Below, one piece after another: positions 16,223-25,046 of a stretch of 64,000 nucleotides of DNA. Every line of letters starts with the position of its first letter. Positions within the stretch are counted from its first letter, which is position 1. Source of the DNA: Granulicella pectinivorans (GTDB lineage: Bacteria; Acidobacteriota; Terriglobia; Terriglobales; Acidobacteriaceae); the NCBI RefSeq assembly GCF_900114625.1, contig NZ_FOZL01000001.1:3472001-3536000 (forward strand), in the 5' to 3' direction. Below the pieces are notes generated by a model. That model worked only from the letters and a program-made list of their open reading frames with translations. It was not told the DNA's origin and ran no database searches. Position numbers and translations under genes: made by a program.

Positions 16223-17881
16223 TTATGGGAGAGTTCCGCCGACGTAGGAGCTGCCCCGGGTTGGACTGGAGGGGTAACGCACTACGAAGACGACATCGTC
16301 ATTGGACTTGAGGGCGTTGACGACGGTCCGGTAGCTGGATTCGTCGGTGATGGGATGACGGTTGATCTCGGTGATGACAGCGCCCTTGGAGAGGCTGATC
16401 TCGTCAGAGAAGGAGCCGGGGCGGACATCGGTGACGAGAACGCCGCCCTTGACGCCGAGCTTGGTCGCGACGGCGGAGGGGATGGCCGAGACCTTGATCC
16501 CGAGTTTGCCGACGCCGGCATCCACTTCCTGCGGGGTGGAGTTGGAGTCGTCGCTGTCGTCCTTCGCCAAGTCGGAGGCGAGCTTGGCGCGGTCCCCGAT
16601 GGTGACGTTGGCGGTGTTCTGCTTGCCGTCGCGGAGATAGCCGATTTTGACGGTGGAGCCGACCTTGCGGCTGGAGATGTCGGCAACGAGATCGTCACCA
16701 TCCTTGATGGCGCGTCCGTCGACGGAGACGATGACGTCCTGCGGCTGGAGGCCAGCCTTGGCCGCGCCGCCACCGGGGGTGATGACGGAGATGATGACGC
16801 CGCCGTTCTTGAAGCCGTACATGCGGGTGACAGCGGATGCGGTGGCACCCTGGAACTGGATGCCGATGGAGCCGCGGATGACCTTATGCTCGGGTCCGAT
16901 GAGCATGTTGTAGACCGAGGCCACGGTGTTGGAAGGCATGGCGAAGCCGACGCCCTGCGAGCCCATGGACTGGGTGTAGATGGCAGTGTTCATGCCGACG
17001 ACGTTGCCAGCCATATCGACGAGCGGACCGCCGGAGTTGCCGGGGTTGATGGCGGCGTCGGTTTGGATGAAGCGCTGGAACTGGTTGGTGGCGACGCCGG
17101 AGGCGTTGGGTCCTTCGTCGATGGAGCGGTTCTTCGCCGAGACGATACCGGCGGAGACGGTCTGGGAGAGGCCAAAAGGAGATCCGATGGCGAGAACCCA
17201 GTCGCCGACCTGCGCGCCGTCCGAGTTTCCGAGCTTGACGGTGGGGAGGGGGGTGGTGGTCTCGATCTTGATGACGGCGATGTCGGTTTCTTTGTCGACG
17301 CCGATGACTTTGGCAGGACGGCCCTGTTCACCGGGGCCACCTTCGGGGTCGGAGGCAAGTTTGACGAAGATCTTGTCGGCCTTGTCGACGACGTGATTGT
17401 TGGTGATGATGTAGCCGCGGGGATCGACGATATAACCGGAGCCCAAGGCGCGGCGTTCGGAGCCGTCACCATCGTCATCGGTGCCGGGGTTCTGGCCACC
17501 GAAGAACTTGTTGAAGAAGTCCTGCATGTCGCCCTGCTGCGAGTCGTCGTCGCCTGTGCCGGGCCTGGCACCGCGGCGGCGTCCGGGCTTGACGGCGGAC
17601 TGCTTGGGCATCTGCTCGGTGTTGATGTTGACGACGGCGGGGCCGACGGTCTTGACGATCTGCGAGAAGCCGTTGCCGAGCGTGGTTGGGTTGGGGATGA
17701 CGATGGGGCGGGCGTCGGAGGAGTCTACCTTCTGCTGCTCCATGCCGCTGACGTTGCGGGTGAGGACGGAGCCGGCGAGGATGCCTACCGAGAGGGTCGC
17801 GAGGAGGGTGAAGCTGGTCGCGAGGGGATGGTTGCGGGTGCGTTCGAAGATCGATGGTTTCGAGGGATTCGGTGATTCCAT
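16223..17881 (-). CDS. degP: Do/DegP-type periplasmic serine endoprotease (HtrA family)
   Basis: A 552-residue envelope protease/chaperone. One N-terminal membrane anchor or uncleaved signal (about 22-42) is followed by a trypsin-like domain with the triad His163 (T-N-N-H-V-V), Asp200 (E-T-D-I-A-V) and Ser283 (P-G-N-S-G-G-P), then two PDZ domains (about 320-415 and 450-545). An Asp/Gly-rich insertion (about 108-142) lies in the LA-loop region, which in relatives mediates oligomer contacts. It is a single-gene unit with its own terminator. DegP versus DegQ cannot be separated on sequence alone. Confidence 0.92.
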   Translation of the reverse strand: MESPNPSKPSIFERTRNHPLATSFTLLATLSVGILAGSVLTRNVSGMEQQKVDSSDARPIVIPNPTTLGNGFSQIVKTVGPAVVNINTEQMPKQSAVKPGRRRGARPGTGDDDSQQGDMQDFFNKFFGGQNPGTDDDGDGSERRALGSGYIVDPRGYIITNNHVVDKADKIFVKLASDPEGGPGEQGRPAKVIGVDKETDIAVIKIETTTPLPTVKLGNSDGAQVGDWVLAIGSPFGLSQTVSAGIVSAKNRSIDEGPNASGVATNQFQRFIQTDAAINPGNSGGPLVDMAGNVVGMNTAIYTQSMGSQGVGFAMPSNTVASVYNMLIGPEHKVIRGSIGIQFQGATASAVTRMYGFKNGGVIISVITPGGGAAKAGLQPQDVIVSVDGRAIKDGDDLVADISSRKVGSTVKIGYLRDGKQNTANVTIGDRAKLASDLAKDDSDDSNSTPQEVDAGVGKLGIKVSAIPSAVATKLGVKGGVLVTDVRPGSFSDEISLSKGAVITEINRHPITDESSYRTVVNALKSNDDVVFVVRYPSSPTRGSSYVGGTLP

Positions 17882-18046
17882 GTTTGGGTCGTGACCTCTT
17901 CAGATAGGGTACAGCTTGCCGGGTAGGGCCGGGTACTAGCTAGTCAATTAGTTAGACGCTGGGATGAGGTAAAAGTGACTGAATTTTGATGGGGTTGATG
18001 CTTGTGCGGGGGAGGGATTTTGGCGGGATGAAGGTTTGAGGCTGAA

Positions 18047-18083
18047 ACCCACCTTCGCCCGATGAGGCCGCGCGAAGATGGGT
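18047..18083 (-). terminator. Terminator hairpin at the end of the Tol-Pal cluster
   Basis: A 12-base-pair stem with one G-U wobble (ACCCACCTTCGC against GCGAAGATGGGT) and a 13-base loop lie 40 bases past the cpoB stop codon. Confidence 0.6.
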
Positions 18084-18123
18084 CGCGCTATCGCCAGGTT
18101 GAAGCAGAGGCCTTTGTTTTTCT

Positions 18124-19110
18124 TTAGTGCTTGATGCCCATTGCGTTGAGCTTGGAGCGGGCCTGGGAGGCCTCGGGGGAGTTGGGATAGCGGGCGATGA
18201 GGGAGCGGAACTCACGGGCTCCGGCTTCGGTCTGCTTCTGGACGATGAGAGCCTGTCCCTTGTGGAGTTGGGCGGCGGGGATCTTGGGGTTGCCGGGAAA
18301 CTGCTCGATGACGGCGTCGTAGTCCTTCTCGGCGGCGGTGTACTTGCCCTGGCGATAGTCGATCTCACCGAGATAGTAGTGGGAGTTTCCGGCCTGGGGG
18401 CTGTCGGGATAGGCGCGGATGACGTCGGCGAACTCGGCTGAAGCGAGGGAGTATTTCGCGCCCATGTAGTCGCCGAGGGCGAGCTTATACATATCGCCTA
18501 CCGGGGGAGCGTTGGGGCTTGCGGCTACGGCAGTGGGTGCGGCTGCGGCGGTATCGTCGCCAAGGGGGATGACCGCTGCTGCGGGGCCAGCGGCGGAGGG
18601 CTTGGCGTCGCGTCCACGGCGGGTGATGGGAGCGGCAGTCGCGGGGGCGGGATCAACGGGCGGAGGCGTCGCAACGGGCTGGCCACCGGGCTGCATGCTC
18701 TGCAAGGTGGAACTCATGGACTGCTGCTGATTGGAGATATCGGACATGGCCTTGTCGAGACGGCCGATGCGGGCCTTCATCTCGTCCAGGGAGTCGTTGA
18801 GGGCCTGAACCTGGGTGGAGACCTGGTCGAGTTTCTGGCCCTGGGCGTCCTGCTGGTTGCGCATCTGCTTCTGGAGCGCGTCCATGTTGAGGCTGAGACG
18901 GTTGACGGAGTCGGCGGACTGCTGGACGAGATCCTTGAGGACACCCATACGCTCGTCATTGGACTGCTGGAGGCGCGCGATGGCCTCCTGGAGCTGCTGC
19001 ACCTGGGTCTGAAGCTGGATCATCTCCTTGCTGGCGGCGAAGGCCGGCGTGGCGGTGAGGGAGAGGACGATGAGGGCGGCGGCTAGGATTCTGGAGGAGA
19101 GCTTCGTCAT
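18124..19110 (-). CDS. cpoB: Tol-Pal accessory protein CpoB/YbgF
   Basis: A 328-residue periplasmic protein. Signal peptide (1-25), a coiled-coil region rich in Gln and Leu (about 28-135), a Pro/Ala linker (about 140-200), and three TPR repeats typical of YbgF (Y-K-L-A-L-G-D-Y-M-G-A-K-Y, G-N-S-H-Y-Y-L-G-E-I-D-Y-R-Q-G, K-I-P-A-A-Q-L-H-K-G-Q-A). In E. coli the protein links Tol energy to cell-wall synthesis at the division site. It is the last gene of the cluster, 126 bases after pal, with a hairpin in between. Confidence 0.9.
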   Translation of the reverse strand: MTKLSSRILAAALIVLSLTATPAFAASKEMIQLQTQVQQLQEAIARLQQSNDERMGVLKDLVQQSADSVNRLSLNMDALQKQMRNQQDAQGQKLDQVSTQVQALNDSLDEMKARIGRLDKAMSDISNQQQSMSSTLQSMQPGGQPVATPPPVDPAPATAAPITRRGRDAKPSAAGPAAAVIPLGDDTAAAAPTAVAASPNAPPVGDMYKLALGDYMGAKYSLASAEFADVIRAYPDSPQAGNSHYYLGEIDYRQGKYTAAEKDYDAVIEQFPGNPKIPAAQLHKGQALIVQKQTEAGAREFRSLIARYPNSPEASQARSKLNAMGIKH

Positions 19111-19197
19111 CGGATTGGCCTTGCGTAAGGGAATGTGGGGAGAGACGGAAAGGCAGGGAAATAGGTCAGAACGGGCAGGAGCAAGGACTTTTCTTGT

Positions 19198-19230
19198 GGG
19201 TATGGGCGGACGTTTGGTCCGCCCATACCC
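19198..19230. terminator. Hairpin between pal and cpoB
   Basis: A perfect 14-base-pair stem (GGGTATGGGCGGAC with its complement) and 5-base loop lie 6 bases past the pal stop codon. The T-run (TTTTGTTT) is on the plus-strand side, so in the gene direction this may be a partial terminator or an RNA-stability element that lowers cpoB expression relative to pal. Confidence 0.6.
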
Positions 19231-19236
19231 TTTTGT

Positions 19237-19998
19237 TTAGCGGTCGAGGGAGAACTGAGCGCGGCGGTTCTGCTGCCAGCAGCTTTCGCTCTCTTCGGTG
19301 CAGAACTGCTTCTCCTTGCCGTAGCTGACGATACGGACACGGTTGGGAGCGACGCCTGCGTTGACGAGTGCGGTGCGGGCGGCGTTGGCGCGGTTCTCGC
19401 CGAGGGCCAGGTTGTACTCGGCGGAGCCACGCTCGTCGGAGTAACCGCCGATGAGAACGCGGATGGCCGGGTGGGCGATGATGTAGGCGGCGGCGTGGGC
19501 GGTGGCGGCGACGGCGTCGGGACGGAGCTCGTAGCTGTCGTAGTCGAAGAAGGCATCCTGGACGTTCTGGTGGAAGATGGCGTCGGAGCCCATGGTGCCG
19601 TTGTCGTCACCGCCGACGGCTGTGGGCGGGGCGGCGGTGCGAACGGTGACGCGGACGTTGGCTTCCACGGTGGCACCAGCATCGTTCTTGGCAACGAGGT
19701 GGAAGTTGGTCGAGTTGGCGGGGGAGACGGTTTGTGTGCCGTTGGGAACGACCGGGCCGAGGCCATCGATGCTGACCGAGGTGGCGTTGGTGGTGCGCCA
19801 GTTGAGGACGACGGACTGGCCGAGCTCGATGGCGAGGGGATCGGCGGTCAGGGTAGCTGTGGGGGCCGGGCTCTCGACGGTGGGAGCGTATGCGGTGGGG
19901 GGAGGTACGCTGTCTTTTTTGTGGCAGCCGGTGGTGAAGACGAGGCCGCATAGTGTGATGGCGGCGAAGGGAAGCAGCTTGCGATGCATAGCGTTCAT
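19237..19998 (-). CDS. pal: Peptidoglycan-associated lipoprotein Pal
   Basis: A 253-residue outer-membrane lipoprotein. The signal peptide ends at the lipobox V-F-T-T-G-C with Cys25 as the likely lipidated residue. An immunoglobulin-like or linker region (about 45-120) is unusual compared with the short E. coli Pal (173 residues). The C-terminal OmpA-like domain (about 140-253) has F-D-Y-D-S-Y-E-L, G-G-Y-S-D-E-R-G-S-A-E-Y-N and the Arg that contacts diaminopimelate in N-R-R-A-Q-F. It binds peptidoglycan and TolB. Confidence 0.92.
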   Translation of the reverse strand: MNAMHRKLLPFAAITLCGLVFTTGCHKKDSVPPPTAYAPTVESPAPTATLTADPLAIELGQSVVLNWRTTNATSVSIDGLGPVVPNGTQTVSPANSTNFHLVAKNDAGATVEANVRVTVRTAAPPTAVGGDDNGTMGSDAIFHQNVQDAFFDYDSYELRPDAVAATAHAAAYIIAHPAIRVLIGGYSDERGSAEYNLALGENRANAARTALVNAGVAPNRVRIVSYGKEKQFCTEESESCWQQNRRAQFSLDR

Positions 19999-20191
19999 GG
20001 GATCCTGTCTCCTGCGTTCTGAACCGGAAGGCCCCCGGTTACTCGGAAAGTACGATTCTAACGAATTGTGGATGGTACGGGTATGGGGAACTTGGAAACG
20101 TTTCTGATGTATGGGACGTTTGTCTTAGCTGGGGAGAAAGCCGGGATCGTGGAGAGTCCCCCCGGGAAGAAGGAGCAAAGGAGCAATCTCT

Positions 20192-21556
20192 TTATTTCCA
20201 GCTCCAGTTGGGCATGTCGCCGCCTGCGGTACTGAGCGGGCGCTGGAGGGTTCCGTCGGCGAGCATGGACCAGATACGGGTGTTCTGCATGCGTCCGTCG
20301 GGGGAGTTGGCGTAGACGATGTGGCGTCCGTCGGGGGACCAGGAGGGGAAGTCGTTGTGGCCGGCGTCGTGGGTGAGCTGGATCCAACGCTTGGTCGAGA
20401 CTTCCATGATGTAGATGTCCTGTCCTCCGGGTGCGCCGGGGCCGTACTTGCGGTTCCAGGCAAAGGTGAGGAAGCGTCCGTCGGGGCTCCAGGAGACGGA
20501 GGTCGCGTAGCCGCCGTCAGTCATGCGGGTGACGTTGGCGCCGTCGGCATCCATGATGTAGAGCTGGGGGATGCCGCCGGTTCCGCCGGAGATGAAGGCG
20601 AGCTGGGAGCCGGTCTTGGGGTTGAAGACGGGGGAGACGTCGGGGCCTTTACGGGTGGTGAGGCGGCGGGCAGAGCCGCCGTTGGTATCGGAGATCCAGA
20701 TTTCGGGGTCGCCGGAGCGGGAGGAGGAGAAGGCGAGCTCCTTGCCACTGGGTGACCAGGCTGGCGTGATGTTCGTGCCGCCGGAGGTGGGGAAGGCCAC
20801 CATGCGGCCGAGCAGTAGGGAATACATGCGGATCTGGTTGCCGTTTCTGTCGAGCGACGAGAAGGCGAGGCGGCTGTTGTCGGGGGAGACGCGGGGGGAG
20901 AGGGCGATGCCGCCGAGCTTGGTGATGGGATGCTGGTTGGCACCGTCATAGTCCATCTCCCAGATTTCCTTGCCGCCTACGCCGCCGTGGACATAGTAGA
21001 TCTTGGTCTCGGCGATGCCGTTGATGCCTCCGCCGAGGCGGAGGATGATCTCGTCGGCGAAGCGGTGGGCGATCTGGCGGGCGGAGTCGTCGGTGGCGTC
21101 TTCGTTGTACTGCTTGCTGAGGATCTGGGGGAACTGGGAGTTCTTGGTGTCGAAGAGATAGCCGTTGACGAGGAGCCGGCTGCCCTGAGCGTTGATGGAG
21201 CCGAAGGCCACCATGGCGGCGTTGGCGGGTGCTCCGGACCACTGGGGGAGCGAGATCTCGTTGGGCGCGCCGGGGGTGGCGGTGGGCATGAGGGACTTCG
21301 AGACGAGGTCGAAGATACCGGCGTTGGCGAGATCGGCGTAGAGGACGGCGTCGAAGGTCTTCTTGTACTGGTCGTTTGCCTGGGACTTGAAGTCGGCGGC
21401 GGCGAGACGGACAGTGCCGGCTCCGGTGCTGGTCTCGGTTTTGAACCAGTTGTCCTGGGCCTGTGCGAGGGGGCTGAGGAAGAGGGCGAGCGCGAAGGCT
21501 GCTAGGCGCTTGATGGAGGGCGTGAGGCGCGCGGGACGTTCATTGGTCTTCATCAT
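20192..21556 (-). CDS. tolB: Tol-Pal translocation protein TolB
   Basis: A 454-residue periplasmic protein with a signal peptide (about 1-34), an N-terminal alpha/beta domain (about 40-165) and a six-bladed beta-propeller with repeated S-P-D-G-R / W-S-P-D-G-R type motifs. It shuttles between Pal and TolA. The repeated ATGATG at 21551-21556 and a TTG just upstream leave the start uncertain by one to two codons. Pal follows after 193 bases. Upstream, a TIGR03435 gene on the other strand separates it from the rest of the tol genes, so it must have its own promoter. Confidence 0.93.
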   Translation of the reverse strand: MMKTNERPARLTPSIKRLAAFALALFLSPLAQAQDNWFKTETSTGAGTVRLAAADFKSQANDQYKKTFDAVLYADLANAGIFDLVSKSLMPTATPGAPNEISLPQWSGAPANAAMVAFGSINAQGSRLLVNGYLFDTKNSQFPQILSKQYNEDATDDSARQIAHRFADEIILRLGGGINGIAETKIYYVHGGVGGKEIWEMDYDGANQHPITKLGGIALSPRVSPDNSRLAFSSLDRNGNQIRMYSLLLGRMVAFPTSGGTNITPAWSPSGKELAFSSSRSGDPEIWISDTNGGSARRLTTRKGPDVSPVFNPKTGSQLAFISGGTGGIPQLYIMDADGANVTRMTDGGYATSVSWSPDGRFLTFAWNRKYGPGAPGGQDIYIMEVSTKRWIQLTHDAGHNDFPSWSPDGRHIVYANSPDGRMQNTRIWSMLADGTLQRPLSTAGGDMPNWSWK

Positions 21557-21765
21557 CAATTATGGTAGACGCCTTTGATGAACGGAAGGATGTTAGGGGG
21601 GTGTACTTGGGGGGTACGGGTGGCTGCCGCCGGAGAGGCCGGTCAGACTCCATGTGAGCCGTCCTGGGGAACCGCCAGCGAATTCTCTCCGTATAGCAAG
21701 TCGGGAATGCCTGCCCGCGCATGGCCCCTGGACCACGCCTGTTCGATTTCGCTCCGAGGTATGCC

Positions 21766-22509
21766 ATGACTCTCAAGGCCTTCTCTTTCGCCGCCATCCT
21801 CGCGCTTGCCTCGCCGTCGTCAGTCCTGATGGCGCAATCGCTGCCCACATTCGACGCTGTCGCTATCCACCGCAACCAGAACGGCGGGGACGCCCGCATC
21901 GATATGACCCGGGGGAGGCTTACGATGACCAATGCCTCTCTGAGAACCCTGATTCGCACGGCGTACGACCTGCAGAACTATCAATTTGTTGGAGGCCCGA
22001 GCTGGCTCGACAGCGATACATACGATATTTCAGCAGTCACAGGCGACCAGACAGAGGTCTCCCAGGATGGCTTCAGGAAGCGGGTGATGAGCCTGCTGGC
22101 CGATCGCTTCCGGCTGAAGGCTCATTGGGAGACGCGACAGGGAGATGTTTATGCCCTGGTGGTCGCAAAGAAAGGCCCTGCGTTGCAGGCGGCTGCCGGT
22201 TCCAGCAAGGCACCTGGCCTCAACACCGACAAATCCTCCCATCTTGGCCGCATGACCGGGACCAATGTGCCGGTGTCGTACCTGAGCACCGTTCTTGGCA
22301 TTCAACTGAAACACCCGGTGCTCGACAAGACGGGACTGGCGGGTACCTACGACTGGACCCTGGTGTGGGACCCTGATCCTGATGCTGACTCCACCGAGCC
22401 CTCGCTCTTTCAGGCGGTGCAAGAGCAGCTCGGACTGAAGCTCGATCCGCAAAAGGGTCCGGTGCAGATGTTGGTGATTGATAGCGTGACTCATCCATCC
22501 GAGAACTGA
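21766..22509 (+). CDS. TIGR03435 family secreted protein
   Basis: A 247-residue protein with a signal peptide (M-T-L-K-A-F-S-F-A-A-I-L-A-L). The pattern is that of TIGR03435, an expanded family best known from Acidobacteria: F-D-A-V-A-I-H-R-N near the mature N-terminus, L-R-T-L-I-R-T-A-Y-D-L, G-G-P-S-W-L-D-S-D-T-Y-D-I, L-L-A-D-R-F-R-L-K, and V-L-D-K-T-G-L-A-G-T-Y-D-W-T-L. Function unknown. It is the only plus-strand gene inside the minus-strand tol cluster and, unlike its flanks, is not G-rich on the plus strand, which suggests later insertion. ATG 21766 starts the signal peptide; ATG 21721 would add 15 residues. Confidence 0.9.
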   Translation: MTLKAFSFAAILALASPSSVLMAQSLPTFDAVAIHRNQNGGDARIDMTRGRLTMTNASLRTLIRTAYDLQNYQFVGGPSWLDSDTYDISAVTGDQTEVSQDGFRKRVMSLLADRFRLKAHWETRQGDVYALVVAKKGPALQAAAGSSKAPGLNTDKSSHLGRMTGTNVPVSYLSTVLGIQLKHPVLDKTGLAGTYDWTLVWDPDPDADSTEPSLFQAVQEQLGLKLDPQKGPVQMLVIDSVTHPSEN

Positions 22510-22532
22510 CCGGCGATGGCTTGGTTCGGTCT

Positions 22533-23336
22533 CTACTGCTGCTTGTAGTCGAAGGTGAACTCGACGGTGATGTGATCGCCCTGGGGGAGGGGGCCGAAGC
22601 TGTCGACGCGCTGGACGGCGCGGATGGCGGAGGTGTCGAGGGTGGGGGAGCCGCTGCGGGTTTCGAGGCGGACATTCGATGGGTTGCCGTCGCGGTCGAT
22701 GTCGAAGAGGACGACGGCATGCTTGCCTTCGGATGCCTTCGGATCTGCCTCTTGCGTGAACCAGTTCTGGGTGACGCGGCGGTTGACGGCGGCTACGTAG
22801 TAGGCGAAATGGGCACCGAAGCTGCGGTCCTGCACGTTGGCGGAGGCGGAGCCGTTCTTCATCTGGATGGTGGATTGGGCGAGACGCATGCCGCTGGTTT
22901 CGCCGGTGGCGGCTTTGGTGGGCGGCGGGGGCGGAGCTACGGGGCGCTTGATCGTCTGGACCGGAGGGGCTTCCTTGACGGGCTTGGTGGGTTTCGGGGG
23001 CTGCTTGACGACGATGGGGATGTCTTTGGGGCTGGGAGGCGGAGGCGTCGTTTCCTTGGTGACGATGGGGGCGGGGCTGGTGTCGTCGGAGGCCAGGACG
23101 TTCTTTTCGTCGACGGGCTGCTTTGGAGGCAGGGGGATGGAGTCCGTCATGGTGGCCTGGATGGCGCCGGCGGTGGCGGATTGATCGCCCCAGGGCTTTG
23201 TGTGGGGATGGAAGAGGGCGAGTCCGAAGAGGGCTCCGGCGATGGCGGCATGGAGGAGGATGGAGAGCACGACGTCGAGACCGCCGGTGGGGGCGGGAGG
23301 TGTCGGGCGGGTCCAGTTGGTGGTCGGCGTGGCCAT
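22533..23336 (-). CDS. TolA/TonB-like energy transducer
   Basis: A 267-residue protein: a short cytoplasmic N-terminus, one membrane helix (about 21-43), a long Pro/Lys-rich periplasmic spacer (about 70-140) and a C-terminal TonB/TolA domain (about 165-267) with V-N-R-R-V-T-Q-N-W-F, V-L-F-D-I-D-R-D-G and A-I-R-A-V-Q-R-V. By position after tolQ-tolR it should be the TolA of this system, passing proton-motive energy to TolB/Pal. The domain reads more TonB-like than E. coli TolA-like. ATG 23336 was chosen; ATG 23384 would add 16 residues and start next to a repeat. Confidence 0.85.
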   Translation of the reverse strand: MATPTTNWTRPTPPAPTGGLDVVLSILLHAAIAGALFGLALFHPHTKPWGDQSATAGAIQATMTDSIPLPPKQPVDEKNVLASDDTSPAPIVTKETTPPPPSPKDIPIVVKQPPKPTKPVKEAPPVQTIKRPVAPPPPPTKAATGETSGMRLAQSTIQMKNGSASANVQDRSFGAHFAYYVAAVNRRVTQNWFTQEADPKASEGKHAVVLFDIDRDGNPSNVRLETRSGSPTLDTSAIRAVQRVDSFGPLPQGDHITVEFTFDYKQQ

Positions 23337-23384
23337 GTTTTCGTTGGTTCGTGTTCGCGGCTTGCTGCTGGGGAGAGAGAGCAT

Positions 23385-23445
23385 ACCCAGGCTAAAGCCT
23401 GTTTTTGTGGGCTCCTTGGGCCCAAGGCTGAAGCTTTGGGGTACC
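23385..23445 (+). repeat. Interspersed palindromic repeat between tolR and the TolA-like gene
   Basis: Bases 23421-23445 (in reverse complement) match 22 of 25 bases at 6509-6533. The left part contains an AGGCTAAAGCCT palindrome. The element could affect transcription from tolR into the TolA-like gene. Confidence 0.5.
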
Positions 23446-23450
23446 TAGAA

Positions 23451-23571
23451 GCAACGGCAAAGGAAGAAGCAGATTCCCTCGGGGATGACAACCAAAGGGG
23501 CAACGGCAACAACAAAAGCAAGAACAAGCAACAGGCAATACGGTGATTCTTCGCTTTGCTCAGAATGAAAA
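23451..23571 (+). repeat. Interspersed repeat, GATTCC/GGGATGACAACC type
   Basis: The unit AGCAACGG...GCAGATTCC...GGGGATGACAACCAA (23451-23504) is the same as the minus-strand units at 10543-10632. It is followed by a purine-rich low-complexity tract of CAAC/AAGC words and a TTCGCTTTGCTCAGAATGA block (23545-23566). With the palindromic repeat before it, nearly the whole 269-base gap between tolR and the TolA-like gene is repeat-derived. Confidence 0.55.
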
Positions 23572-23605
23572 CGTGCTGCTACGGAGCGTCTCCGACGTTT
23601 GCAGC

Positions 23606-24013
23606 TTATTGTTTGAGCGGTTGGGTGACGATGCTGATGTTGGTGATGCCGGCCTGCTTGACGGCATCCATCACAGAGGCGAAGGCTCCGAAGGGGACGC
23701 GGTGGTCGGCTCTGAGATAAATGATCTTTTTGGACGGATCCTGACCGACTTTAAGAAGCTTCGGCAAGTCGTTGACGTTGACGGGTTTGTCCTGCAGGAA
23801 GACGTTCGAATCCTTGTCGATGGTTACGACCTCGCGCTCTTCGGTGAGCTGATTGACGGAGCGGGTTTTAGGAATCGACACATCCACTCCCGATTGCAGG
23901 ACAGGCGCGGTGAGCATGAAGATGAGCAACAAGACGAGGACGACATCGACCAGCGGGGTGATGTTGATCTCGGCGAGCGCGGTCTGGGTGCGGCCACGGG
24001 TGTTGAAGGCCAT
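23606..24013 (-). CDS. tolR: TolR/ExbD biopolymer transport protein
   Basis: A 135-residue inner-membrane protein. One membrane helix (about 20-42) begins with the conserved I-N-I-T-P-L-V-D-V-V-L-V-L-L-L, in which the Asp lies on the proton path. A periplasmic domain (about 55-135) follows. It lies 2 bases after tolQ, so the two are co-translated. TolR is preferred over ExbD because tolB and pal are close by. Confidence 0.9.
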   Translation of the reverse strand: MAFNTRGRTQTALAEINITPLVDVVLVLLLIFMLTAPVLQSGVDVSIPKTRSVNQLTEEREVVTIDKDSNVFLQDKPVNVNDLPKLLKVGQDPSKKIIYLRADHRVPFGAFASVMDAVKQAGITNISIVTQPLKQ

Positions 24014-24015
24014 GG

Positions 24016-24810
24016 CTAGAAGGTCCTCCGGCGGGGATCGGATGCGGGGGGCAGGATACGGGGGTCGTCACCGGGGAGGTTGAGCATGGCGGCATTTTCG
24101 ATGGCATTGAGCAGCTCGCGGCCGAAGTCGTCCATGCGAGCGCCGAAGTCGCGAAGCTGGGCGGTGAGCTGGTTGTAGCCGATGACGGCAGGGATAGCGA
24201 CGACGAGGCCGGCGGCGGTGGTGATGAGGGCTTCGGAGATACCGGGGGCGACGGCGCGGAGGGTGGCGGCTCCGGCGGTGCCGAGGCCATGGAAGGCGTC
24301 GATAATGCCCCAGACGGTGCCGAAGAGGCCGATGAAGGTGGCGGTGTTGGCGATGGTGGCGAGCCATGTAAGCCGGCGCTCCATGAGCGTGAGGGCCTCG
24401 GACGAGGCGGTCTGGGCGGCTCGATCGAGGGCGATGGGGTTGCGGGGAAGGCCGCGGCCACCGCTCTGGCGCAGGTACTCGTCATGAATTTCGGTGAAGA
24501 CTGCGACGAGGGGGCTGGGTTTGAACTGTTCCGCTACGGTCGCGATCTCGGAGAGACGTCCGGATTTGCGGAAGGCGCGGAGAAAACCGGTGGATCCGGT
24601 GCGGGCGGCGGAGAAGGAACGCCACTTCGCGATCATGATGGTCCACGAGAAGACGCTGGAGAGGGCGAGCAGGATAAGGACCGAAAATGCGACGGGGCCG
24701 CTGTTATGCAGCATCTCCACGATGGCCGAGCCGTTGGTGGTCTGCACGGCGGTGGAGGTGGCGTCGGGTTCCTGAAGAAGAGCTAGCGCGAAAAGTAGGG
24801 GTGTCGTCAT
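24016..24810 (-). CDS. tolQ: TolQ/ExbB/MotA family proton channel
   Basis: A 264-residue inner-membrane protein with three predicted helices (about 36-58, 150-172 and 185-207). The family core lies at T-A-T-F-I-G-L-F-G-T-V-W-G-I-I-D-A-F and G-I-S-E-A-L-I-T-T-A-A-G-L-V-V-A-I-P-A. It forms the proton-driven motor with TolR that powers TolA. It is the first gene of the minus-strand tol cluster; the 236-base gap upstream, shared with a divergent regulator gene, must contain its promoter. Confidence 0.92.
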   Translation of the reverse strand: MTTPLLFALALLQEPDATSTAVQTTNGSAIVEMLHNSGPVAFSVLILLALSSVFSWTIMIAKWRSFSAARTGSTGFLRAFRKSGRLSEIATVAEQFKPSPLVAVFTEIHDEYLRQSGGRGLPRNPIALDRAAQTASSEALTLMERRLTWLATIANTATFIGLFGTVWGIIDAFHGLGTAGAATLRAVAPGISEALITTAAGLVVAIPAVIGYNQLTAQLRDFGARMDDFGRELLNAIENAAMLNLPGDDPRILPPASDPRRRTF

Positions 24811-25046
24811 CGGTTTTTTAGGTGCTGCTGCGCTCTAGTGTAGCGGCTTCGGGTTGGACGGATGAAGATGGGATCGCGTTGGGTTACCTGCTTCGATATC
24901 GGTGCAGGGGGCATGGGGTGTGCTTTTGGCGTTTGACTCAAGGGCGAGAGTGGCGGAAACGAAGTTCCGGGGTGGCAGCGAAAGGTTTTTCTGCGGGGAG
25001 CACGTTGTTAATCGATGAAGCAGAACGGCATGCTTGAGGTGGTCCC

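Noticed and set aside
16355..17875. Plus-strand open frame of 506 codons across degP
   Set aside because: Antisense; Gly/Asp/Val-rich low-complexity translation.
24822..25037. 71-codon open frame between tolQ and the LuxR-type gene
   Set aside because: Lies in the divergent promoter region, no SD, composition unlike a protein.
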